Virus record (IMG/VR): IMGVR_UViG_3300032241_000346
Span: 1-21,123 of that record
Length of the DNA: 21,123 bases
DNA from: a virus
Strand: one strand, 5' to 3'
Shown: positions 14,205 to 20,960 of the stretch, piece after piece
Layout of the letters: every line of letters begins with the position of its first letter
Position numbering within the stretch: position 1 is the first letter of the stretch
Made by a program: the position numbers and the translations under genes
The notes under the pieces: model-generated
What the model was told of the DNA's origin: nothing
Seen by the model: the letters and a program-made list of their open reading frames with translations, nothing else
Database searches by the model: none

Positions 14205-14685
14205 TATAAGTTTCCTTTAAGTAAGTGGCAATCAACAACGCTTCAGCGCGGTCAATGTGTTTTTTCAAGTGTAAGTCTACCAGAGGATAGAGCTTAACAG
14301 CCAGCGCTCGGGCTTCCTCTTTGTCTTTAGAGAGCTTAAAATACTTTTTCCAAGCCATAGGGGTAACATAAGTCAAAGGCAGGTTTGTGAGGCTTAAAAC
14401 TGCGCGACAAACCCCGAACGAGTCACCCAAACTGAAAGTAGAAGCAGCGGCCTGTCCAGGCATAGAGTTAACACGCTCGAGAGCGGCGACAACCCGCACG
14501 CGGTTGATAATGCCTTCGCGTAGTAAACGCCCCATACCGGCGGGGTCAATCTCATACTTTACCGCGCCGTCACCTTTCTTAATTGTCGGGATATCATAGA
14601 TGACGTACTCGTCACCGTGCAACACCGCGATAGCGCCAGTCAGCCCAGGATCGACGCCGACAAAAGTAGTTAGAATGTCGTCCAC
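14188..14685 (-). CDS. RuvC-like Holliday junction resolvase
   Basis: This 165-residue protein has an RNase H-like fold pattern: VGVDPGLTGAIAVL at 9-22 with Asp12; ALERVNSMPGQAAASTFSLG at 68-87 with Glu70; and KHIDRAEALLIATYL at 142-156 with Asp145. These are the acidic metal-binding residues of RuvC-type nucleases, which cut four-way and branched DNA. In phages they clear branches before packaging. The start is GTG at 14685, overlapping the nuclease gene by 16 bases; no ATG upstream is in frame, and starting later would lose Asp12. It sits in the recombination block with nuclease, ssDNA-binding protein and Sak4-like ATPase. Confidence 0.92.
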   Translation of the reverse strand: MDDILTTFVGVDPGLTGAIAVLHGDEYVIYDIPTIKKGDGAVKYEIDPAGMGRLLREGIINRVRVVAALERVNSMPGQAAASTFSLGDSFGVCRAVLSLTNLPLTYVTPMAWKKYFKLSKDKEEARALAVKLYPLVDLHLKKHIDRAEALLIATYLKETYNAKTI

Positions 14686-15506
14686 AAGTCACATCCTTTC
14701 AGTTGCTTACCGTAGTCAAGCTGCTCATTGAACTTCTCGCAAAGCCAGCCGCCGTCCTGAATAGGGCGAGCGTGTTGGCAGGAGCGGCAGTTTTGTAAGG
14801 GCTTTTGATGACCCCAGCAAACCGCGTGCGCGTCACAGAACTTGCACCGCCAGTCGGTTTCCTTTTCTGCTATGCGAATAGGAGGCATAGTGGCTTCGGT
14901 CAACTTCCGCAGCTTTTCCTCAATCATTTCAATTGTAGCTTCGTCTTTATAGACGCGCTCAATATGAAACTTTTCGTCATCTTTGCAAACAGCGATGTAA
15001 AGAGCACGTTCCAAACCCGATAGCCACATACCGGCTTGCATCTGCCAGTAGTGCAGAGGCTTGGCTTCTTTGACGCCGCGAGTCTGTAACTCTTTGAACC
15101 CTTTGACGTTGGACGATTTGATTTCAATGACGTGCGGCGTCTTTTCAGCTGAGGGCACGCCCCGAACTGCACCGTCAGTCTTGCAAACAAAGTGCCCGTC
15201 AGCAGCGGTGTAAGTCCACTGCTTACCAGTATCAGGGTCAACTTCCCAGACTTCTAGGCCAGCGTCTTTTAAGTCTTGAACGACGCGGTCCTCTTGGATA
15301 TAGCCGGTCTTAAATAGGCGCAGCATACGCCCTTCGGGGCGGTCGTTATGGAACCCGCGCCAATCATACCAGATAGAGCGAACACACTCTTCACCGATAC
15401 TAGACGCACCTATCCGCGTCAACATCAGATCTTTGCTGTCGTTTTTCTCATAGGCTTGGTATATTAGCTGTTCCAGAGTAGAATTTTCTTTCGGCAATGC
15501 GACCAT
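14670..15506 (-). CDS. Cas4-like PD-(D/E)XK exonuclease with cysteine clusters
   Basis: This 278-residue protein has a PD-(D/E)XK nuclease core: Glu72 in GYIQEDRV, Asp111 in CKTDGAV, Glu128-x-Lys130 in HVIEIKSS, and Gln155 in HYWQMQAGM. One early cysteine (Cys41 in GEECVRSIWY) and three later ones (Cys221, Cys224, Cys230 in WRCKFCDAHAVC) are placed as in Cas4 and AddB, where they hold a [4Fe-4S] cluster. A further set (Cys240, Cys243, Cys256, Cys272) could bind zinc. It probably resects DNA ends for annealing by the Sak4-like protein. ATG 15506 has AGAGGA ahead of it and gives the expected N-terminal helix; it overlaps the zinc-ribbon gene by 59 bases. Confidence 0.9.
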   Translation of the reverse strand: MVALPKENSTLEQLIYQAYEKNDSKDLMLTRIGASSIGEECVRSIWYDWRGFHNDRPEGRMLRLFKTGYIQEDRVVQDLKDAGLEVWEVDPDTGKQWTYTAADGHFVCKTDGAVRGVPSAEKTPHVIEIKSSNVKGFKELQTRGVKEAKPLHYWQMQAGMWLSGLERALYIAVCKDDEKFHIERVYKDEATIEMIEEKLRKLTEATMPPIRIAEKETDWRCKFCDAHAVCWGHQKPLQNCRSCQHARPIQDGGWLCEKFNEQLDYGKQLKGCDLWTTF

Positions 15507-15648
15507 TTTTTCCTCTTATATAAACTACAGCTCGTTCTTCAGTTGTAAACGTATGATAGTTAAAGCAAACCCGACGGCGGTATGTGTAGCCGCCTTTAGA
15601 TCGGGTTTCCTTAACGTCACTTTGTGCCCCGCAAACCGGACACTTCAT
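15448..15648 (-). CDS. NrdR-like zinc-ribbon protein
   Basis: This 66-residue protein begins MKCPVCGAQSDVKETRSKGG, followed by YRRRVCFNYHTFTTEERAV. The order CPxC, RRR-x-C and FTT-x-ER is that of the zinc ribbon at the N-terminus of NrdR, the repressor of ribonucleotide reductase genes. The fourth ligand appears to be His (C-x3-H) rather than Cys, and the ATP-cone domain is absent. Ogr/Delta-type phage activators are an alternative relative. Its likely role is DNA binding and gene control. ATG 15648 overlaps the upstream stop as TGATG. The last 19 codons overlap the nuclease gene in another frame. Confidence 0.8.
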   Translation of the reverse strand: MKCPVCGAQSDVKETRSKGGYTYRRRVCFNYHTFTTEERAVVYIRGKNGRIAERKFYSGTANIPSL

Positions 15649-16160
15649 CAATCATCCCAAGGGGCTTTTTTACCAGCGGGGGCTTTAGAAGCTGTAGGAG
15701 TCGAGACTGGAGCAGAGGGGGCAGCCTTTGCCGGCGCAGCAGGGCGGCCTGAGCCGTTTGGGGCTTTGAAGCCGGTAATGATATTTTGAGGACCGTAATC
15801 ACCGGAACCTTTTTCAATACCAACGTTCGCGCTGAAAGGCACGTTGACCAGATGATCCGAGTCGCTAGCGTTGGGGTTACCGCACGCTTGAGCCCAACCA
15901 GCCAACTGACGACGCCCGATTTCCTCAGCCTTGGAGCTAGGGTTATGGGTGTTGAAGTTCATGAAAATAACGCGGTTTGCGCTTGTAGGACCCAAGACAC
16001 GAAACTTAGCGCGGATATAGTAACCCGTCCCCGCTTTCGTTTGACGTTGCTCGGCTTCCTCACACATCAGTTGGTATTCACCTTCAGGAATAGGATCATA
16101 AGACCCGCCGCTATCCACATTAGGATCATATTCAGCAGTATTAAAACCAAAGTTAGCCAT
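15648..16160 (-). CDS. DUF669-like ssDNA-binding protein
   Basis: This 170-residue protein starts MANFGFNTAEYDPNVDSGGS, followed by YDPIPEGEYQLMCEEAE, typical of the DUF669 family of phage proteins that act as single-stranded DNA-binding proteins with Sak- and Sak4-type annealing proteins. A likely OB-type beta domain fills residues 20-130 (GYYIRAKFRVLG; VIFMNFNTHNP). The tail from 131 is a Pro/Ala/Ser/Lys linker ending KKAPWDD. A flexible linker with an acidic tip recalls the SSB C-terminus that recruits partners. GGAGAA lies eight bases before the ATG. It is 14 bases after the Sak4-like gene, which fits their functional pairing. Confidence 0.85.
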   Translation of the reverse strand: MANFGFNTAEYDPNVDSGGSYDPIPEGEYQLMCEEAEQRQTKAGTGYYIRAKFRVLGPTSANRVIFMNFNTHNPSSKAEEIGRRQLAGWAQACGNPNASDSDHLVNVPFSANVGIEKGSGDYGPQNIITGFKAPNGSGRPAAPAKAAPSAPVSTPTASKAPAGKKAPWDD

Positions 16161-16174
16161 TCTAAATTCTCCAT

Positions 16175-16915
16175 TTACAGTTTAACAGGAATGCTCTCGG
16201 TGAGCTTTTCATACACCATCGGGATGGCGTCAGGACACGCATAGCGATTCTTCGCTACGTACGCGGGGTTCTCCACCAAGTGAAGCAAACGCTCACCCGT
16301 GGTTACACCTCGTGTGGTTTTATTGCCGAAGCCCGAGTCACTTTGCTTGACAATGACGCGGAAGCTGGCAAAAGCCAAAACATCAACCCACTCTTGCAGG
16401 ATGGCGTTACAGCGGTTAGGCAGTTTAGGTTGATAGCGATCGTAAGGATCGGAGCGGGGGTCTTCATATCGGACAACCGACGCGTGAGCTAATAAGACGA
16501 TGTTCATATCGCGACGCTTACGCAGCGCATCGAACCCGCTTAAAATTTCACGAAACGACTCAGCGATCATCATTTGACCCTTGCCGTAAGCGAGCGCTTT
16601 TTCATCGTAGCGGCTTTCAATATCGCCCGAAATTAACGGCTCGACCAACCAATCAACGGTATCGAGCACTACAGTCTTGAAGTCATGATCCTCCTTAATT
16701 AAAGTTTTAATGCTGCTAGCCACATCGCCAATAGTTTCAGCGCGGGGAAACGATGTCACATCCAAAGATGATAAGCCGTCCTCGGTTGAAATGTAAATCG
16801 GCTTCGGAAACTGGCTAGCAATAGTGCTCTTGCCAATACCATGACCACCGTAAATACAAATGCGCGGGGGAAGCTCTTGCTTGCCTTTGATAAGGCTGTC
16901 TTGCCAATCACTCAT
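16175..16915 (-). CDS. Sak4-like RecA-fold recombination ATPase
   Basis: This 246-residue protein has a Walker A motif GGHGIGKST at residues 23-31, a Walker B segment TVVLDTVDWL with Asp85, and a sensor-like LLAHASV near 141. The small single-domain RecA-like layout, without RecA's N- and C-terminal domains, matches the phage Sak4 family (AAA_24 in Pfam), which anneals single strands with help from an SSB. The neighbours, a DUF669-like SSB and a Cas4-like nuclease, complete a single-strand annealing set. AGGAGAA six bases before ATG 16915 is a strong ribosome site. It is the first gene after promoter-like site B. Confidence 0.88.
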   Translation of the reverse strand: MSDWQDSLIKGKQELPPRICIYGGHGIGKSTIASQFPKPIYISTEDGLSSLDVTSFPRAETIGDVASSIKTLIKEDHDFKTVVLDTVDWLVEPLISGDIESRYDEKALAYGKGQMMIAESFREILSGFDALRKRRDMNIVLLAHASVVRYEDPRSDPYDRYQPKLPNRCNAILQEWVDVLAFASFRVIVKQSDSGFGNKTTRGVTTGERLLHLVENPAYVAKNRYACPDAIPMVYEKLTESIPVKL

Positions 16916-16952
16916 GAAAAGTTCTCCTAGGTTACAAAGTTATGAGGTCCGT

Positions 16953-16977
16953 TAATTATAACCTCAATTTTAACGGC
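16953..16977 (-). promoter_or_regulatory. Promoter-like site B, upstream of the Sak4-like gene
   Basis: On the minus strand this reads GCCGTTAAAATTGAGGT, then TATAAT (-10 at 16960-16955) and TAAC. It matches site A in sequence and spacing. Transcription would start near 16948, giving a leader of about 33 bases that carries a strong ribosome site. It lies in a 66-base gap. Confidence 0.6.
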
Positions 16978-16979
16978 GC

Positions 16980-16995
16980 GGTTAAAAATTTAACC
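16980..16995. promoter_or_regulatory. Inverted repeat beside promoter-like site B
   Basis: GGTTAAAAATTTAACC has seven-base arms (GGTTAAA and TTTAACC) around two bases. It covers the stop codon of the 106-residue gene, with its centre about 30 bases upstream of the -10 centre of site B. The position parallels the palindrome at site A, so it could be an operator; it is too AT-rich for a good intrinsic terminator. Confidence 0.45.
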
Positions 16996-17302
16996 TTAAT
17001 TTGCTGTAGGACAATTTATTTTTATCCCACCTTAGCAACAAACACGTGCCCCGCAACTCGGCCGCGACCGTGACGCAAATTGAGCACAATGCAGGGTCAC
17101 CCGACATGACGATGTAGTCATCAGGGTAGTAGTCTTGTAAGACGTTTCTAGCGTGAGCAATAGCAGCCGAGCCGTCATAGTCACGTCCAATAGAGGAAAA
17201 GACATGACGCACGTTGCCGTAAGCGTCCGCTGCAGAATAGTCTCTACGGCGGTCATAGCTCACAAGCCATACTGTTGGTATTCTATTACTTGATGTTTCC
17301 AT
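16982..17302 (-). CDS. Hypothetical protein downstream of DNA polymerase
   Basis: This 106-residue protein is not recognised. It has beta and helical segments (PTVWLVSYDRRRDYSAADA; AAIAHARNVLQDYYPDDYIV), then SGDPALCSICVTVAAELRG, and ends in a basic stretch LLRWDKNKLSYSKLRLNF. SGDPALC and LRWDK look like conserved spots. I chose ATG 17302, which overlaps the polymerase stop by 17 bases. A GTG-type start at 17416 would give 144 residues but lies deep in the polymerase gene. Coupling to the polymerase suggests a replication role, though nothing fixes it. Confidence 0.65.
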   Translation of the reverse strand: METSSNRIPTVWLVSYDRRRDYSAADAYGNVRHVFSSIGRDYDGSAAIAHARNVLQDYYPDDYIVMSGDPALCSICVTVAAELRGTCLLLRWDKNKLSYSKLRLNF

Positions 17303-19082
17303 ACACTTCTCCAAATTTAACCTCAGCCTTGACCGGTAAGTCCGGCCACCAGCGTGGAGGGGTACACATAATGCGCTCGATATAGTCACGCGCTTCGGCA
17401 GCCTCAGCCTTGTCAACCACGGCCACTAACTCGTCATGTACTGTGAGAGCGACAGGGTATTTTTGATGCACAATCAGTAGCTGTTCCATCACAATGTGAC
17501 GGGCTAACGCTTGGACAATGTTCTCGGTAATTAACCCGCCATAGATACCTGAGCGCCCATCACCGCGTGAAGCGTAGCTATAACGACGGTCAGTGGAGCT
17601 GTAGCTGAGCTCAGTATAAAGCAACGGCAAACCAGCGGGTAGCGTGATTTTGTTCTTACCAGTAATGACCGGTATCTCGGTGCTTAGCGGGCGCTCGATG
17701 CCTTCAACGATTAAGGGTAGTGCTTTATCGCAGACGTCCCAGAACTTGACAATCTTGTCGTTCTTCTTGCGGTACGCCGTGATAGCCTTCTCACACATTT
17801 CCATGGACAAGGGCTTACCTTGCGTTCTAAGAAACTCAAAGAACGTTCTAGCGGACATACCATACCCCGCGCCTAGAACCGTCACCTTGCCAAGCCAGCG
17901 CTCATCTTCGTCAGCTTTAGTAATAGTGCGGCCATAGATAAACGAGGCCATATCGCAGTAAGGATCAAGCCCCTTGCGAAAAACCTCCATCAAATCCTCT
18001 TGGCCGGCGACGCAAGCTAGAGCGCGAGCTTCAATCTGTGAGCTATCGCCCACGACAAGGGCTTTACCAGCAGGGGCAACGATGCCTTTTCGCAACTTAG
18101 ACCCGCGAGTCAGGTTTTGCAAGTTGATACCCCCGCCGCCGCTCATACGGCCTGTGTGCGCGCCGTAGTACAGTAGCGGAACTGGCAGCAGGCCAGTCTT
18201 GCCGATAGCGCTCAAGCGGGCAGCGCGAGTCTGTTCAATGGTGGACTTCAGCTTGAGCCGAGCGCCAACAACGGCTTGCACCCGAACATCAGGATATTCC
18301 ATCAAATCGGTAATACCCTTGTCTTGCTTAGAAAACGCAAACGTAGGCTTACCGGTGCGCTCGCTCATTTTCATCGGCGGTTCAACGCCTAAGTTCTTAA
18401 GAGCCTGAGCGAACTTCTGGTTTGACATGATAACATCGAGCGTTATGCCCGCGTCCTCAAGCATACTTTCGCGAGCTTTGTCCAGCTCAACGATGTAATC
18501 ATCAAGCATCTTGTAATCCACCGCGAGTAGCGGCATTGTGACCGCTTTGATCGTCCATTGCAGCAGTAAGAACTCAAACTTCGGGAACGTCTTAATCAAA
18601 CGCTCATAAATGCGGTACGTCAGGTCAACGTCACGTACGCAGTACTCGCCTAAGATATCGCGCTCATAATCTTGCAAAGCCTCAAGCCGCTTACCCTTGG
18701 ACACCGATAGCCCGTCAAGTTTCTCGCCGAAACCTAGACTAGCAGCGACTGAGTTAAGGCTATAAGACTTCAAGCGAAGTTGCGCCCGCGCTAGGCCCAC
18801 AGTATCAGTTGCCTCCTTAGGAAACCATTGATAATGCTGAGCGGCGATAGCCAAGTCAAACTGCGCGTTATGACACACAGCACGGACGTTAGTACCATAG
18901 TGCTCAAACGCTTTAGCAATATCATCACCCCAAGCTAAATGCGTAGGCTCGTCGTTAAACTTAAAAGCGCAGCATATGGCTTGGAACCTAGCGTCCCGAA
19001 TGTACTCGGTGGACGTCATCTTGGAAAGCGAGAATGACGCCGGATCGTAGTACGTCTCGAAGTCAAGCACCAACGTGTTCAT
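17286..19082 (-). CDS. polA: Family A DNA polymerase with 3'-5' exonuclease
   Basis: This 598-residue replicative polymerase has both domains. Exonuclease: D7-x-E9 in LDFET, Asp76 in HNAQFD, and Y147-x3-D151 in YCVRD. Polymerase: motif A GDSSQIEARAL at 345-355 (Asp346, Glu351); motif B R395-x3-K399-x7-Y407-G; and motif C VHDEL at 548-552. No 5'-3' flap nuclease domain is present, as usual in phages. The residue matching Phe762 of E. coli Pol I is Leu403 (KVTVLGAGYG). The ATG at 19082 overlaps the thymidylate synthase-like gene by 20 bases. It should copy the phage genome, which may contain modified thymine. Confidence 0.96.
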   Translation of the reverse strand: MNTLVLDFETYYDPASFSLSKMTSTEYIRDARFQAICCAFKFNDEPTHLAWGDDIAKAFEHYGTNVRAVCHNAQFDLAIAAQHYQWFPKEATDTVGLARAQLRLKSYSLNSVAASLGFGEKLDGLSVSKGKRLEALQDYERDILGEYCVRDVDLTYRIYERLIKTFPKFEFLLLQWTIKAVTMPLLAVDYKMLDDYIVELDKARESMLEDAGITLDVIMSNQKFAQALKNLGVEPPMKMSERTGKPTFAFSKQDKGITDLMEYPDVRVQAVVGARLKLKSTIEQTRAARLSAIGKTGLLPVPLLYYGAHTGRMSGGGGINLQNLTRGSKLRKGIVAPAGKALVVGDSSQIEARALACVAGQEDLMEVFRKGLDPYCDMASFIYGRTITKADEDERWLGKVTVLGAGYGMSARTFFEFLRTQGKPLSMEMCEKAITAYRKKNDKIVKFWDVCDKALPLIVEGIERPLSTEIPVITGKNKITLPAGLPLLYTELSYSSTDRRYSYASRGDGRSGIYGGLITENIVQALARHIVMEQLLIVHQKYPVALTVHDELVAVVDKAEAAEARDYIERIMCTPPRWWPDLPVKAEVKFGEVYGNIK

Positions 19083-20061
19083 CGTTTTCCTTAGGAATCA
19101 ACCACGCTTTGCACGCCGCACGCCAATCAGTTGCGCGGATACTATCAGCATAGATCAGGCCATTGCGGGCGCGTTTATGTTGCCACCAAATCATCGCTAT
19201 CGGTTGAGCCACGTCTTGGAAGAACGGCGTACGGTAAATACGCTCATCTTGCGGGTCTAGCATGAAAGCTTCAAGGTCTTTTTGCCAGTCACCGTGATCA
19301 CAATCCTGCATCATCGGATAGGGCTTGACGGCCAGCTCAGCATAGTCAGACTCATAATAATCAAGCGGTACGTAGCTTGTATCTTTGACGCGGTCCCAGA
19401 CTTCTAGCGACGTGTAAACGTGCAGCGAGTCAGACATCTGCGTGTAAGGACCGACCTTGTAGCCGGTTCTAGCGGCGACATACTCTTGCAACATACTGAA
19501 GTGGACAACGTTCGCGCCCAACTTACCGTAAAGCAAGTCATTAGAACGGCAGCAAACGGTCATGTACAGCTCACCGTCACGCACTTTCCAATAGATATGT
19601 GTGTTGCAAGGGTGATCTTTTTTGTTGCCGCCTAAGTCTAGGATAGGATCCCACATCGTTGTGACAACGCGACGGTCCTCAGGGTTTTTCTTAAGCAGCG
19701 AAATGGCCAACTCGAGCTGATCGAAGCCAGCATTGTTCCTTAAACGATAGCCGTACGCGCCCCAAAACGTATCACCATCATCACTATACTGCTTCATCTG
19801 TGAGTTGAAATAGTCAAGGAACTCGACGTCGCGGTAGCCGCCGATAATCCAAAGACCTTCCATACAATGAAAGAATGGATTACAGTTACGGGCTTCATTG
19901 AACAGGACGCGCTCGGTAGGGCGGGCATAGGTCGTTGCCACAGGCTCGCTGAATTCAATAACAGGCCCATTGCGTGAGTTGCGGGGCTTACCAATAGACT
20001 TAATGCTATTGATTTCCAAGGGGAACGCTTGGTTCACGTTTCTGACGTTGAAAGCTATCAT
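19063..20061 (-). CDS. Thymidylate synthase-fold enzyme, possible dUMP hydroxymethylase
   Basis: This 332-residue enzyme has the ThyA fold: RPTERV at 47-52, AYGYRLR at 102-108, DRRVVTTMWDP at 129-139, and the catalytic Cys152 in HPCNTH. RSNDLLYGKLGANVVHF at 172-188 is the nucleotide-binding segment, with Asn184 the likely equivalent of the uracil-selecting Asn of ThyA; SDSLHVY at 210-216 follows. The usual PPCH is PCN here, and the protein is longer than ThyA (264 in E. coli). Such variants in phages make either dTMP or 5-hydroxymethyl-dUMP. The adjacent hypermodification-type gene favours hydroxymethylation, but sequence alone does not settle it. GAGGA ahead of ATG 20061 overlaps the upstream stop. 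Confidence 0.85.
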   Translation of the reverse strand: MIAFNVRNVNQAFPLEINSIKSIGKPRNSRNGPVIEFSEPVATTYARPTERVLFNEARNCNPFFHCMEGLWIIGGYRDVEFLDYFNSQMKQYSDDGDTFWGAYGYRLRNNAGFDQLELAISLLKKNPEDRRVVTTMWDPILDLGGNKKDHPCNTHIYWKVRDGELYMTVCCRSNDLLYGKLGANVVHFSMLQEYVAARTGYKVGPYTQMSDSLHVYTSLEVWDRVKDTSYVPLDYYESDYAELAVKPYPMMQDCDHGDWQKDLEAFMLDPQDERIYRTPFFQDVAQPIAMIWWQHKRARNGLIYADSIRATDWRAACKAWLIPKENDEHVGA

Positions 20062-20069
20062 GTTAGTCC

Positions 20070-20960
20070 TCAGTATGCAGTTTCAGGTATATAGTTAGAT
20101 CTAGGGCGGCCACCATTGGTAGCCCGTATATACTTATCAAACTCACACATACAATTCTGCCAGTCATGCAGCGTGAGAGAGTTAAGATTGATATCAGCCA
20201 CCGGCTTACACGTTTCCAGCGTTTCCATCAATTCGTCGTTGAACCGTTCTTGCGGAATGCTTTGTTCCAAGGAACGGCCATAAATTCTGTTCAAGCCGCG
20301 AGTTGAGCCAGGACCGATAGGGGCAAAGGTTTTCAGGTCTTTAGCCTCGCTCAACAGATGGCAGTAAGTCATATCAGCAACGACTTGACCCGACATGAAA
20401 GTGCCCCAACCGTATATACCCTCAAACATCTTTAGCACCGCCTGAACGCTACGCTCCTCAGGGGCAGTCGTGTTTAAATACTTAGGTATTTCCACATTAT
20501 GGAACAACGGCTCAAGCATGCTCTTAGCGACAAATACGCCTTTACCCATGCCTGGGGGGATATTGCGACCAGTGATAACGTAAGCGCCAGTCCAAGCCTT
20601 CTTTCCCTTTTCAGCGCGACGGTCAATCACCCCGCCGAAAGCGGTAGGGCTAAATGACGCCACAGGCCATTCACCGCGCTCAATCAACTCGATGATAGTG
20701 GGAGGCCAGTTGATATAGCGAGCGCAAGCTAGCATAATCCAAAGCCAGTCGTTATCATTGTACGGCTCGATGATGTTCTCAATTATCCAACGCGATACAC
20801 GATCGTCAGCGCGGTGCACGTTGCAGAAGCGGTACTTCTGTAGTATTTCATCCTCAGTCCAAGGCTCAGTTTGAGCTGGATCTGACTGCTTTTTCATTCT
20901 AATGCTTTCCCGCTCACTGACAAAGTAAGCGAGCTTGCGCGTCATTGTATCAAATGGCAT
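20070..20960 (-). CDS. Helical thymine-hypermodification protein (HMUDK-helical/aGPT-PPlase-like)
   Basis: This 296-residue helical protein carries EPWTEDEILQKYRFCNVHRA at about 32-51, then DDRVSRWI; FAPIGPGSTRGLNRIYGR in the last third; and LHDWQNCMCEFDKYIR near the end. I recognise these patterns from the predicted DNA glycosylase-fold families annotated as 5-hmdU DNA kinase helical domain or alpha-glutamyl/putrescinyl thymine pyrophosphorylase, described by Iyer and colleagues in phages with hypermodified thymine. Which subfamily it belongs to I cannot tell. It would act on hydroxymethyluracil in DNA or nucleotide. I chose ATG 20960, which overlaps the upstream stop by 11 bases; a longer frame to 21020 would run into that gene. 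Confidence 0.72.
   Translation of the reverse strand: MPFDTMTRKLAYFVSERESIRMKKQSDPAQTEPWTEDEILQKYRFCNVHRADDRVSRWIIENIIEPYNDNDWLWIMLACARYINWPPTIIELIERGEWPVASFSPTAFGGVIDRRAEKGKKAWTGAYVITGRNIPPGMGKGVFVAKSMLEPLFHNVEIPKYLNTTAPEERSVQAVLKMFEGIYGWGTFMSGQVVADMTYCHLLSEAKDLKTFAPIGPGSTRGLNRIYGRSLEQSIPQERFNDELMETLETCKPVADINLNSLTLHDWQNCMCEFDKYIRATNGGRPRSNYIPETAY

Noticed and set aside
13995-14297. 100-codon plus-strand frame opposite the resolvase and its neighbour
   Set aside because: The opposite strand has clear RuvC-type motifs; this frame has no recognisable feature.
15786-16244. 152-codon plus-strand frame opposite the SSB and Sak4-like genes
   Set aside because: It lies antisense to two recognised genes, has no coherent domain and is a codon-bias shadow.
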